Assembly (NCBI GenBank): GCA_026225945.1
Contig: JAMJFZ010001657.1
Location: forward strand, 2,242,501-2,306,500
Length of the DNA: 64,000 nt
Direction of reading: 5' to 3'
DNA from: Cricetomys ansorgei
Lineage: Eukaryota > Chordata > Mammalia > Rodentia > Nesomyidae
Below, in pieces: positions 33,290-42,562 of the stretch. The position numbers and the translations under genes were made by a program. A model generated the notes under the pieces. That model was given only the letters and a program-made list of their open reading frames with translations. It did not search any database and had not been told where the DNA came from. How positions within the stretch are numbered: the stretch's first letter is position 1; every line of letters begins with the position of its first letter.

Positions 33290-36060
33290 ATAAACCACTT
33301 AAATTGCAACTTGTATCTTTTGTTCACAATTTTTTTTAAAACAAAACCACAATGCTGTTCTTACATAAGAGTCCATAAACAGTGATTAACTAAAACTTAA
33401 AAGTTGCACAAGGGCTACTCACCACAGGTAGTCCCTACCCTGCACCTATGACGATGGATGGGTCCTCAGTCTAAATGAAGGTCATCTTGGGCCCAGCTGT
33501 GTCTAGGAATCTGAGTCACACACTAATTATTTAGCACTAGCTGGAGAAAAATGTCAGACTGATAGGCTCCTATTTGAGAGAACTGAGTAGTTTGGCAGAA
33601 TCTGTTTACACAAGATGGTTTACAATGATAAGGAAATCTCCAAAGTTTCTGTAATGTGGACAGCATGAATGGTGGTTACTCTTTGATCTCTATTTATAGG
33701 TCAGATTGATTTTCATGGCTGTAGGACTGATACATAGACACTTCATGTGTGTGTGTTGAAGTGTGTATGTGTATGTATGTGCATATGTGCATACATATTT
33801 ACAAATATATATATTTATATATATGAGTGCGTATGTAACATTCTAGATATGCTATGCTTTTTATTCATAAAAGTCTTGTGTAAAGCTGTACTAATTTGGA
33901 AAGAAGAAAAAAACAGTAATTAACAGAAAAATTTAGACAAAGAACAGAATAGAAGCCAAAATATCTACATAAAACAGGAAAAACTAACAAAGCCCAGCAC
34001 ATTTATATAATTTTTCTGGGACCTTTTGACTAATCTAATCTATAAATGTTCATCATTTTAAAAAGTTGAGAAGTACACCAACTCCTACTTATGGAAAATA
34101 ACATTCTGATAAATTTATAATTTCCATGGGAAATAACTCAAATTTTAAGAACAGAATACGAAAAACAAGAGAAAAGCTGCAATAGATGAACCCAACAGCA
34201 CTCCAGCTTTTTGACAGAAAAAAAAGGTAGCCAACTGAACCTTGAAACTAGAGACAGAACTAACATGCCACACAGGAGACTCAAAAAGAACAAATTAATA
34301 TACAATATACAATGACCCACCAACACTTAGTATAAAACTGCCAGAATAGAAGAATGAAGATCTTTGTTACAATGTGTGTTATAATTCGAAAAACAGAGAT
34401 ATTAAGTTTCTACTTGGGCTGGAAGACGAAATGCACCCCACAGTGCACATGAAGCCTCTGGGAAGGCATTCAACACATTGCTAAGGGTTCCTTTCCTTGA
34501 TGCACTTCCATGACTAAACAGTACTGAGTATATGCTGCGCACAGAACTAGCAGCAGATTGGTTAAAAACAGCTTGCATTTTCAACTTCCCGTAATAAAGG
34601 CCACATTTTTTAGAAATGATCAGATTAAAATAAATATGTCTTTACAGTTACAGGATGAAATTTTAAGCTGGAAAGGCACCAATGCCCTGGTTCTCTACTT
34701 TTTTTTTCTGTAAACCATATGACTTCCACATGCTGAGAATGTTTTATGCTTTAGTCTGCAGTAAAGGCTTTACATCATTTTAATGCCCCAGTGCTTAAAA
34801 TGCAACAGAATCGGCCCAATGAATGCAAAGAATATTTAGTATACATGGAACCATTTTTACTAGACTACTAGTCAGAAAAAGTTTAATGAATGTTTTCCCC
34901 ATGAACAACTTCACATTTTCATTGATGAAAATAAACAAAAAGAAAATTTGAGGAAAGGTAATTATTCTAGGTTGGAGCATTTTAGTTTGTCATATCTAAA
35001 ATGATTGCTAAACATTTAAAAATTCTTTGACTATTAAAATACATTTGAGAAAAACACAAGCAAGCAACTATTATGTTGTTACCTGAAATTTTCTTTCAGT
35101 TTTTTAAAATTAATGTTTCAGGTTAAGACAAGGCTTAAAACAAGCAATTCTGAAAATCTTGGTCTTCAACAAAACAAAAGCTCAGCCTAGAATAGCACAT
35201 TCAGTATATGGAATTCTATTCCGGTCAATTTAAATACATAACACTCAACTTCATATTAACAGTCTCCTTATCTGAGTGAATGATCAACAGCAGAAATTTC
35301 AAACCAAAGGCTAAACCTACCATAAAATCCCAATGTATCTATATGACTGTCAGATGCTGTGGAATCTCAAAGACCCTCGCTGATAGGTGAAATACTCAAG
35401 AACTGATACATTCTGGACGAAATATGTAAATATGTTAAATTCTCAAGTTGAAATAGAAATGATGCCAATTATTCTCTTGGTTATTTAAAAGTCTGTGATA
35501 CCACAAAATTATCATAGCAAGTGACTGAAGAAGTTGTATTTTGGACTGAGGGAGTACAAAATGTATGATCTTAAATTCTCCTAGTGTAATGTCATTAAAT
35601 ATTCAAGACTGGGAGAAACAAGAGATGTTTCATTCCAACCCTAATTGAAAACTGAAAAATAAAATCAAATTTCCCAAACTTGTCTTATAAGCAGAATTCA
35701 ATCAGATCCAGCAACTTAGTTGTGCAAATTTAATAAGTTTAATGCACAGCACTGCAAACCTGATGTGAGAATTACTTGTGGCATAAATGCAAAACAAATT
35801 CATAACAACAAAGTCGGGTCCTTTTCACTTAATGATGCATTTTATAGCGAAGCCACAAAAGCACAACCCATATTAGCACACAAACTAAGCAAAAAAAAAA
35901 AAAAAAGCACAGGACGTATTTTGTCCATCAGGAAGAGAAATGTTCTGTGCCAGGAAGGAAGGGGGGAGAGGGAGGAAGGAAGGAAGGAAAGATAGGAAAG
36001 GAGAAGGCAGAGATTTCTATTATCTGCAGGTCCCCAGAAAAAGGAGCACGTGACAGTACC
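33290..36060. other. 2.8-kb SINE-free unique block beside the promoter
   Basis: Apart from a TG/TA-rich tract (about 33,748-33,825), an A18 run (35,889-35,906) and a short GGAA tract (35,964-35,990), no repeat is visible. Short frames on both strands show no recognisable protein. The block begins about 1.5 kb left of the putative leftward exon. Repeat exclusion can mark conserved regulatory DNA, a UTR or an unannotated transcript. Confidence 0.5.
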
Positions 36061-36600
36061 CTATACAACACACGAGGTTGTTTTTTTGTGTTTTTTTTTA
36101 AGCTTCAGACAAAAATAAAAATAGCAACCACTTTTATCTTCCAACTTTACGTAGCGTGCATCTTTACTGCTAAGTGCATTTCTGTGCTTCACTCCCCCAA
36201 GGCTTCCTCACTCTTCCACACCAGTTTTCAAGCAAATGTGAGACAGAACAGGGTGGAGTAGAAGAAAAATACACGCAGCGTCTTTCAGCGCACCGCCAAC
36301 CCGCTTCCCCACAAATAATTTCCAACAGTTTTTTCAACTACGAAAATAAGTCGCCCTATCTACCTCAGGGCACACAGCAGACATTCTGTCTCTTTAGCAG
36401 ACTCAGATCCGTATGCACTTAGCACTCCAGACTCCCAATCCCACATTCCCGAATTTTAAATAATTGTCAAGCATGAAGATGACAAGATACCTCTACTTAC
36501 TGTTTCGGGGTGAAAGGTGGGCGGAGGACTACTTTCAAAGTAGCCCCAATAGTGTAACCAAAACACGGTTCCGGAATAAAATATTAAATGTCACTTTTCC
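36060..36600. other. Transition into the CpG island
   Basis: T-rich tracts give way to more CpGs from about 36,270. No exon is assigned. Confidence 0.35.
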
Positions 36601-37308
36601 TTTCCCACCTTTAGCTGCCGAGTTGAGGAGGCAAAGGTGCATCTCCACATCACATTATCCGTACAGTCCTCCTGCCCAGAGTTTGGGGTGGAGATTGGCC
36701 CAGCGGAGGGCACGGAGTGTGAGCTGGCCACCAGACACGAACGAGTTGCTGAGCCCCCAAACCCTGAACAAGGTCCACAGACCAAAAGTCCAGCCCGGGA
36801 CTCACGCGAGCTTCCCAAGTCCAGGCCGCTTATCTCTGACTTCTGCTATCTAACTTACCATCTATAGACATTCCTTCAAGACGAGCCCAGCACCCAAGTA
36901 CACGTCACAGTTTAAAAGACAGCGAGACACTCCCCAAACCAACCAGCACACCTCGAAACCACCTCACAGTTTCTCAAACTCGCAAGCAGGAAGACCCCAC
37001 CTCCAGAATTCAAACCTTCCGCCGGTCCTGCAGACCAGAGAGAAGTTAGGGAGCCGTCGACGCCTTTCCACGCCCGCCCCTCACAAACTGCCCCACCCCA
37101 TAGCCCGCACACGGCCGCCCCCTCGGAAGCCCCCCTCTCGCTTGCTTCCCCCACCCTCCTAATCTGGCCACTTCAGAGACCCATCTGTGGTGCCTACTCA
37201 CTTTCTCTCCCCCCTAAACACACCAACACATTTTATTTTTCATCAAAGTAAATAGAGAAGTGAGGAAAGAGACTTGAAGCAGTCCGTTTTGCAAACGACC
37301 CCACTCAC

Positions 37309-37570
37309 CTCGGAAACCTAGCTGAGTTCTCTGCAACCGGTTCAGCCCCCTCCCCAGCGTCCCAGCGCAAAGCTGAGGAGGGAGGTGGAAGGCGGGAGGG
37401 GGAGGGGATCTTCACCGTGGGGCGCCCTGCGGGAGGGGCTGAGGAAGGATCCAGGCCCGCACAGGAAGAGCAGAGGGGGGAGGGGAGGCCCCTATCTCCC
37501 AGTCTCCCCCTGAAAACCTCCCTTGTCTCAATCACATCAGACTGACTGTCTTTGTCTGGCTGACAACCGC
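37309..37570 (-). other. Putative non-coding first exon of a leftward gene
   Basis: Read on the minus strand, the sequence at 37,313-37,301 is CCGAG|GTGAGTGG, a perfect match to the AG|GTGAGT donor consensus, with the exon ending at 37,309. The exon body is GC-rich and lies inside the CpG island. The start near 37,570 is inferred from the YY1-type motif at 37,567-37,577, which often overlaps initiation sites. A long open frame crosses the exon, but its composition looks like chance GC-rich sequence and no domain is recognisable, so I treat the exon as 5' UTR. Other donor-like sites on this strand lie near 37,200 and 36,800. No second exon was recognised, so the first intron would exceed 37 kb. 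Confidence 0.45.
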
Positions 37571-37577
37571 CATATTG
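37567..37577 (+). promoter_or_regulatory. YY1-type motif
   Basis: CCGCCATATTG fits the YY1 core CCGCCATNTTG. In CpG-island promoters such sites often overlap the initiation region, so it helps place the leftward start. Confidence 0.65.
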
Positions 37578-37611
37578 ACAGAAACAACCCCGCTCCCACC
37601 TGCTGCCGCCG

Positions 37612-37632
37612 GGCATCCCTGGGAGTTGTAGT
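37612..37632 (-). promoter_or_regulatory. ZNF143/THAP11-type motif 1
   Basis: On the minus strand this reads ACTACAACTCCCAGGGATGC, close to the known ACTACAAYTCCCAGMATGC consensus bound by ZNF143 with THAP11 and HCFC1. It is the only copy found on the minus strand. Confidence 0.75.
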
Positions 37633-37685
37633 TTCTGGCTCCCTAGAGAACAAGCGCGGAGCTCTGGGTCTAAGGGTCTCGAGGA

Positions 37686-37706
37686 ACTACACCTTCCAGG
37701 AGGCAC
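37686..37706 (+). promoter_or_regulatory. ZNF143-type motif 2 (degenerate)
   Basis: ACTACACCTTCCAGGAGGCA keeps the ACTACA half and the TTCCAG core but departs from ATGC at the end. It is the weakest member of the array. Confidence 0.5.
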
Positions 37707-37762
37707 TGCGCCCATACGCCTTCCCGCAGGGAGGAGGGAAGCCGGGCGCTGGAGCCGTTCGG

Positions 37763-37782
37763 ACTACATATCCCAGAATACA
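37763..37782 (+). promoter_or_regulatory. ZNF143/THAP11-type motif 3 (strong)
   Basis: ACTACATATCCCAGAATACA is a near-consensus site, with full ACTACA, TCCCAGAAT and central spacing. It lies in the middle of the CpG island. Confidence 0.8.
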
Positions 37783-37841
37783 ATGGATGCCAGACCTGGA
37801 TGAGGGACATGATATCATGCAGGGACGGAAAGGAAGGATGG

Positions 37842-37846
37842 ATTGG
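37842..37846 (-). promoter_or_regulatory. Inverted CCAAT box (NF-Y type)
   Basis: ATTGG followed by GGCGGCGGCG lies between ZNF143-like motifs 3 and 4. The pentamer alone is weak evidence; its place inside the island raises the likelihood. Confidence 0.4.
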
Positions 37847-37913
37847 CGGCGGCGATAAGTTTGAGCGGACGGAAGGAGGTGTTCAGAGAGAAAAGGGAGG
37901 AAAAGGAAAGACG

Positions 37914-37932
37914 CCCACAGTTCCCATGATGC
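37914..37932 (+). promoter_or_regulatory. ZNF143/THAP11-type motif 4
   Basis: CCCACAGTTCCCATGATGC matches the motif except at the first and third bases and keeps the TTCCCA-NN-ATGC part, which is the THAP11-preferred half. It starts 29 bp before the next site, in the same orientation. Confidence 0.65.
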
Positions 37933-37942
37933 CTTCAGTAAA

Positions 37943-37962
37943 ACTACACTTCCCGTGATGCT
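37943..37962 (+). promoter_or_regulatory. ZNF143/THAP11-type motif 5 (strong)
   Basis: ACTACACTTCCCGTGATGCT has the complete ACTACA half and TTCCC-NNN-ATGC half. It starts 44 bp before the last site. Confidence 0.75.
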
Positions 37963-37986
37963 CCAGAAAGTGCATGAGAAGGGAAG

Positions 37987-38006
37987 ACTCCAAGTCCCGC
38001 GATGCT
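37987..38006 (+). promoter_or_regulatory. ZNF143/THAP11-type motif 6
   Basis: ACTCCAAGTCCCGCGATGCT differs from the consensus at one base of ACTACA and has CG inside the spacer. It is the closest copy to the rightward start, about 20 bp from the ETS motif. Confidence 0.65.
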
Positions 38007-38024
38007 CTCGGCCACGGAGTCTGA

Positions 38025-38032
38025 ACCGGAAG
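38025..38032 (+). promoter_or_regulatory. ETS-type motif
   Basis: ACCGGAAG is a canonical GABPA/ETS core, about 60 bp before the start codon, a usual position for an ETS site near the start of a housekeeping gene. Confidence 0.6.
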
Positions 38033-38088
38033 ACGCTTCCTTGCTTTGAGAAGTGGAGAGACTGGTACTGAACGACCAAAAGTCCGAT

Positions 38089-38097
38089 ATGAAACTG
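38089..38097 (+). CDS. Start of a rightward gene: three-codon coding part of exon 1 (Met-Lys-Leu)
   Basis: An ATG at 38,089 is followed by AAA and CTG and then directly by GTGAGT, a strong splice donor, so the first coding exon would hold only three codons with a phase-0 intron. An in-frame TGA at 38,047-38,049 lies upstream, so this ATG is the first possible start in its frame. The -3 base is G, an acceptable initiation context. The 5' UTR probably begins just upstream, near the ETS motif at 38,025. No matching second exon was recognised before the window end, which implies a first intron of more than 25.9 kb or one I failed to see. Met-Lys-Leu begins several human proteins, so the gene cannot be named. 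If unspliced, the frame stops after eight codons. Confidence 0.5.
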
Positions 38098-38099
38098 GT

Positions 38100-39140
38100 G
38101 AGTTTCCGCTCCTAAGTCAGGGGGCAGAAGTAATGCTGTACCCCTTTGCACTCTGTCACTTCCCCCATGACTTTTCGCGGAGGGAGGTCAGCAGTTAGAA
38201 AACTAAAATGATGTGAACTGGAGAGCTGGGTTTTGCGGTTGGGATTTAAATTCCCTGTTGCACATGCCTCATACTCCCTGCACCTGACAGGAGGTGTTCA
38301 TTACTTTGGCCAAACATGAAGTTGAAGTTACATTTCTTCACCCTCGAGCTAAGGACAGGCTCTAAAACTTGGGTTTGGTCATGTTTCTCAGCTCCCACCT
38401 GAGAGTTATAATAGCTCACCAGCCTTTTTCCACTTAATGAGCGCTTGAGTGGACTCCCTACTGATGTTGTAAAGCCGGATTCGATCTGAACAGAGAGTGG
38501 GAGCTTTCAGACAGAAGGTCATCGCTCATTAAATGTCCTGTGACTCCTGACTGTCTTTGGGATTGAGAGAAAGCGATGCTAGAGGGTGCTCTTGAAGATT
38601 TAGCCAGAGCAGTGTTGAAGCATTCCAGTTTAGGGCCTGCGTGAAATAAACGGCTCTAGATGAAGCATGCCTCCTGGAGAAGTCACTGCGTGGCAAAGCT
38701 CAAACACTTGACTTGTAAGGCAGACTTCTCAGATCTTTGCTTGGAGACATTTTACTGAAGCACAGTGTTCTAACAAGTTGGTTTATTCAAGCTTAATGGA
38801 ATAAGTAATAGAGTAACAAGGAGAAGTGAAAACAGGTGTGAAATGCTTGTTCTCAACCTCTTACACCTTACAACCTCTTACATTCTCACTGCCAACGTAT
38901 TATAGAACCTTCAAAATTGCTACATGAAGATAAATGTCCTCATTTAAGGAAGAAAGCATGTTCGGTATATTCTGTTTAAGAAGAAAGTGATGTGCAAACG
39001 TTTATTCCAGAATAACTTCTTTATGAGGGTATCAGAGTTTACGTATTTTTTGCTTTACTCATAAAATCCTCTTGCTTGACAGAGGTTATACAGAGGTTAT
39101 GGGGAAGGAACAAATGAAAAATTAGCCTTTTCCTTTCCAA
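38100..39140. other. Unique sequence downstream of the first exon
   Basis: Presumed start of the rightward gene's first intron. No repeat or second exon recognised. Confidence 0.45.
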
Positions 39141-39157
39141 ATTAAAGGCTGACACCA

Positions 39158-39315
39158 GCTGGGCGGTGGTGGAGCACACCTTTATCCCAGTACTTCTGAG
39201 GCAGAGGGAGGCAGGTCTCTGTGAGTTCAAGGCCAGCCTGGTCTACAGAGTGAGTTCCAGGACAGCTTGAGTTACAACACAGAAACCTTGTCTTGAAAAA
39301 CCAAAAGTAAATAAT
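39158..39315 (+). repeat. B1 SINE with target duplications
   Basis: Full B1 between AAAGGCTGACACCA (39,144-39,157) and AAAAGCTGACACCA (39,316-39,329), 13 of 14 identical. Confidence 0.95.
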
Positions 39316-39536
39316 AAAAGCTGACACCAAGAAAAGGAAGTGTTCTATTAAAAGCCCCTCTCTCCAAACCAAGTGTAGATCCCATAATTTATCCAGTTAT
39401 TGTCCACATTCCAAAGTTTCAAAAATAGCTTCTCAGTAGGTTAAACTTGTGTGCTGTGCCTACCAAACTGTTTGAATGCATTTTCTCATGTCCTTAAGTT
39501 TTAATTTTGTGTACTGCTTTAGGAATGTGAAGTTGG

Positions 39537-39618
39537 ATACATACACACACACATACACACACACACACACGTGTGTGTATATACATATATATGTGTGTGT
39601 GTGTGTGTGTGTGTATGT
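39537..39618. repeat. Compound inverted (CA)n-(TG)n microsatellite
   Basis: A CA-rich arm, a central ACGTGTGTGTATATACATATATATGTGT region and a (TG) arm. The two arms are complementary. Confidence 0.9.
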
Positions 39619-39700
39619 GGTTAGGAATGTATTTCAGTGGCAGCATGCTTGCATAGAATGCACAACGCATTGGCTTTGACCTTCAGTGTGGAGGTAATAG
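39619..39700 (+). repeat. ID/B4-like fragment
   Basis: GTATTTCAGTGGCAGCATGC and TTGCATAGAATGCACAACGC resemble a diverged ID body. Confidence 0.45.
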
Positions 39701-39884
39701 GTTATATCGTGAAACATGTACGTTATTGAACAAATTGTTGTTTTCAAGACTAGACTTTCAAAGTGCCTTCCCCCTGCACATGAAGCATAGCCACATCTCA
39801 TTGATTCTTTTCCCTTAATGAAAATGTCTTGAATAGGTCTCTTTTTTTTTCTGCCTTCTTACTAATACTGTTTTTGTTTTGTTT

Positions 39885-40074
39885 AATATTTCGTTTATTT
39901 TTATTTTAGATACATTGGTGTTTTACCTGCATGCATGTCTGTGTAAGGGTGTCAGATTCCACTGGAACAGGAGTTCCCAACAGTTGTAGGCTGTCACGTG
40001 GGTGCTGGGAATCGAACCCTGGTCCTCTGGAAGAGCAGCCAGCGTTCTTACCACTGAGCCATCTCTCTAGCCCC
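39885..40074 (-). repeat. B2 SINE
   Basis: Complement: GGTGCTGGGAATCGAACCC, TCCTCTGGAAGAGCAGCCAG, ACTGAGCCATCTCTCTAGCC. Confidence 0.95.
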
Positions 40075-40146
40075 ACTAACACCACTTTTGTAGTGGCTTC
40101 TTTCACTTGGCACTTGGAATTCAATAAGACCTTCTGTCTGGTTAGG

Positions 40147-40164
40147 TTTTTTTTTTTTTTTTTT
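40147..40164. repeat. (T)n run
   Basis: An uninterrupted run of about 18 T. Confidence 0.9.
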
Positions 40165-40191
40165 AACTAACTGTATACAAAGCTAGAGTTA

Positions 40192-40505
40192 TCTGGAAAG
40201 ACGGGGCCCCAATTGAGAAAATACCTCTATTAAGTCTATAGGGCATTTTCTTGATTGATGATGTGGGTGGGCCTAGCGTACAGGTGCTAGTCTTGTGCAG
40301 ATGTTCCTAAAGCTGATAAGAAAGCAAGCTCAGCAAGCCGTGGGGAGCAAGTAGTAAGTGGTGTTCTTCCACAGCCTCTGTTCAGTTCCTGCTTCCAGGT
40401 TCTTATTTGAATTCCTGCCCTGACTCTCCCTTCATAAAGAACTGTGATGAGAACGTGTAAGCCAATTAAACCCTTCCTTCCTTCCTTTTGGTCATGTTGT
40501 TGTTT
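40192..40505 (-). repeat. ~400-bp rodent interspersed repeat, copy 4, left part
   Basis: GGGCATTTTCTTGATTGATGATG, GCAAGCTCAGCAAGCCGTGG and AAGCCAATTAAACCCTTCC follow the known order in the orientation opposite to copy 1. The end resumes after the B1. Confidence 0.8.
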
Positions 40506-40514
40506 TTATTTGAT

Positions 40515-40678
40515 TTTGTTTGTTTGTCTTTAGTTTTGTTTTGAGACAGTGTTTCTCTGTATAGCTTTGACTGTCTTGGAACTCACTCTGTGGACCAGGC
40601 TGGGCTCAAACTCACAGAGATCCACCTGCCTCTGCCTCCCAAGCACTGGTGTTAAAGATGTGCGCCACCACAGTTAGC
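40515..40678 (-). repeat. B1 SINE nested in the ~400-bp repeat
   Basis: T-rich start, TTTTGAGACAGTGTTTCTCTG and CCTCCCAAGCACTGGTGTTAAAG. Host sequence is duplicated either side: TTGGTCATGTTGTT on the left and TTGACCATGGTGTT on the right. Confidence 0.92.
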
Positions 40679-40722
40679 TTGACCATGGTGTTTTGTCACA
40701 GCAATGGAAAGCAAACTAGAAC
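40679..40722 (-). repeat. ~400-bp rodent interspersed repeat, copy 4, right part
   Basis: CCATGGTGTTTTGTCACAGC and AATGGAAAGCAAACTAGAAC complete the element split by the B1. Confidence 0.75.
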
Positions 40723-40729
40723 ACCTTCT

Positions 40730-41340
40730 AAATGGTTTCCCTGCATTCAGTCTTGACCTCTTGAGTTTATTCTCTTGGGGTATCTTGCGATTTCTTTTCA
40801 GTTGCAGAATCCCATAAAAACCAACCTTAGCAGCTTCTTTTGCCCTTCAGGTAAACTCATAACCTTTAACTTGGTTGGCTTGGCTCTGGAGAATATGGTC
40901 CTGCTTATGTAACTACATGTATCTAATTAGCCTTCGCCATTGATACCTTTATTCAGATCATGTAGGATATTATCCGATTCTTTGAGTTCACTTTGTTTTC
41001 TTTTTCCTTTGGGAATTAAAATGTGTTCATTTACCTACCATATCTTGTCTTTTCCTAGTTAATGTCTTTGCATATTTAAGGATGCTGTTTGAATAACAGT
41101 TTTTCAAAGGTTCTTGAGTTAGGCACTCTTGGTACAGGTTTCCATGGCATGCCTCCTGTCTGTTGGACGTATTTCCTTTGTGTTTGTCCTCTCTAATTGT
41201 AGACATTGTATTCCCAGAGACTTAACACATACTTTGACTTCACTACTACGTGAATTATTTCCCAAAGACTGTAAAGGTCTGAGAGGAACATTGGGGAAAG
41301 AAAGGTTAAAGAGTGAATTTGAGATTGTAATAAACAATAA
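40730..41340. other. Unique sequence
   Basis: No feature recognised. Confidence 0.4.
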
Positions 41341-41345
41341 TCTGA

Positions 41346-41366
41346 GTAAAAATAATAATAATAATG
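41346..41366. repeat. (AAT)n microsatellite
   Basis: Five to six AAT units. Confidence 0.85.
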
Positions 41367-41373
41367 CCTACTT

Positions 41374-41580
41374 TTTAAAATGAATGTTTTTGTTTTATGT
41401 ATCTGAGTGTTTCGCCTGTATTTCTGTGCACCACATGCATACAGTCCCTATAGAGACATTGGATCCCCTGGAACTGGAGTTACAGATGTTTGTGAACCAC
41501 CACATAGGTTCTAGGAACTGAACCCAGGTCCTCTGCAAGACTAATAACTGCTCTTAACTGCTGAGCCCCTTCTCTAGCCC
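41374..41580 (-). repeat. B2 SINE
   Basis: Complement: GATCCCCTGGAACTGGAGTT, GAACCCAGGTCCTCTGCAAG, TGCTGAGCCCCTTCTCTAGCC. Confidence 0.92.
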
Positions 41581-41599
41581 TAATGACTGCCTTTTACAG

Positions 41600-41770
41600 A
41601 GCAGTCACTGTGTGACAGGCTTTCGTCTAGGTGATAGTATTCCATTTTACAGATTAAAAATGTGAGCTTCTAGGAAGTGAAGAAAGACTCCCAAGTTAAA
41701 CACACTGAAAGTGATAAAGCAGGGTCGGAATTCATGTCTTCCTGGCTTAAGAGTCTGTTGCTCAGTAAGG
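41600..41770 (+). repeat. MIR SINE
   Basis: ATTCCATTTTACAGATTAAA, then GCAGGGTCGGAATTCATG and TCCTGGCTTAAGAGTCTG: MIR core and 3' end. Confidence 0.75.
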
Positions 41771-41896
41771 ACAGAGACAGGAGCACCTTCTTAGTGGCAG
41801 CACAATGCTAGATCAACTCTTAAAGTAGTGCAAGTTGACCTGTGTTAAATTTAACTTTGAGTTTGTTTCAGTTACAATAATGAAAAACAATTATTG

Positions 41897-41995
41897 GTGT
41901 TGAGCATAGTAGCACACATCTATAATCCTATCACTGCAGAGACAGAGGGATCTCGAGTTCCAGACCAACCTGAGATGGTAAGATACCATCTTAAA
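41897..41995 (+). repeat. Diverged B1 SINE
   Basis: GAGCATAGTAGCACACATCTATAATCC and CGAGTTCCAGACCAACCTG are B1-like with deletions. Confidence 0.65.
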
Positions 41996-42092
41996 TACTT
42001 ACTGGTAAAACAATTAAGGTTTTAAAACTTCCTTTGTAATCTACCAGGCCCCGTGTCATACCACCTGAGTGAAGCTAATATTCTCTGGGTTT

Positions 42093-42225
42093 TGTTTTTA
42101 TTTTGAAATAGGAGCTCTGCAGCCCACGCTGGCCTGAAACTCACTCCCTGGCTCAGCTGACCTCAAACATGTAGCAATCCTCCTGCTTCTCGGCCTTCTG
42201 GTGCTGGCATCACAGGTGTCAGCTG
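42093..42225 (-). repeat. Diverged B1/B4-type SINE
   Basis: Complement core: CCACGCTGGCCTGAAACTCAC and TCCTCCTGCTTCTCGGCC. Confidence 0.7.
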
Positions 42226-42329
42226 ACACTTTAGCTTAGGTGGCTTTTTGTCTGTTTTTCATGTGTCCAGACAGCTTCTATCATAGGGTTTATACTTTCT
42301 AACTCTGCACATCACTTTCTTTTTCTACA

Positions 42330-42537
42330 TTTTTATTTGTATTTATGTATATGAATGAGTGCCTGCTTTATCCCTTTTAATGTGTTTAACTTGGAGTCTT
42401 TCTTCACTTCCTAGAAGTGCACCATGTGTGCGCAGGGAGGCCAGCAGAGAATGTTGGATCCTCTGGAAATAGAGTTATAAGCCACCCAATGTGGGTGCTG
42501 GAACAAGTCTCTTAACCACTAAGCATCTTTCTGTCCC
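42330..42537 (-). repeat. B2/B3 SINE
   Basis: Complement: GTTGGATCCTCTGGAAATAG, AATGTGGGTGCTGGAACAAG, TTAACCACTAAGCATCTTTC. Confidence 0.8.
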
Positions 42538-42562
42538 CTTGCACAGCGCTTTCCTTCCTTTT

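Larger units (their letters stand above)
38025..38097 (+). other. Putative first exon (5' UTR plus start) of the rightward gene
   Basis: The exon end is set by the donor CTG|GTGAGT at 38,097/38,098. The start is a guess: an ETS-type motif at 38,025-38,032 commonly sits within a few tens of bases of the initiation site in TATA-less promoters. There is no 5'-TOP pyrimidine start, which argues against a ribosomal protein gene. The true exon could begin up to 100 bp further left or right. Confidence 0.45.
36600..38100. promoter_or_regulatory. CpG-rich, probably bidirectional promoter
   Basis: Seen: this is the only long stretch rich in G+C and CpG; I count roughly 28 CpGs between 37,560 and 38,095, while the flanks are CpG-poor. 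It holds no SINEs. It lacks an obvious TATA box near the presumed starts but carries a YY1-type motif, an inverted CCAAT box, an ETS motif and six ZNF143-like motifs. Splice donors point away on both strands: minus-strand exon end 37,309 and plus-strand exon end 38,097. Known: CpG-island, TATA-less promoters with ZNF143, YY1 and ETS sites are typical of divergently transcribed housekeeping genes. Inference: two genes start here, head to head, less than 0.8 kb apart. The left edge is gradual; CpGs persist back to about 36,640. Confidence 0.8.

Noticed and set aside
38089..38097. Naming the rightward gene Snrpd1 because Sm-D1 also starts Met-Lys-Leu
   Set aside because: The next exon of that compact gene should lie within roughly 20 kb, and I could not find sequence coding for the expected Sm-domain start anywhere to the right. 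Several other proteins share the three residues.
37687..38151. 154-codon minus-strand ORF across the promoter
   Set aside because: It runs antisense over the ZNF143-motif array and the plus-strand exon; stops are rare simply because of GC-rich promoter composition.
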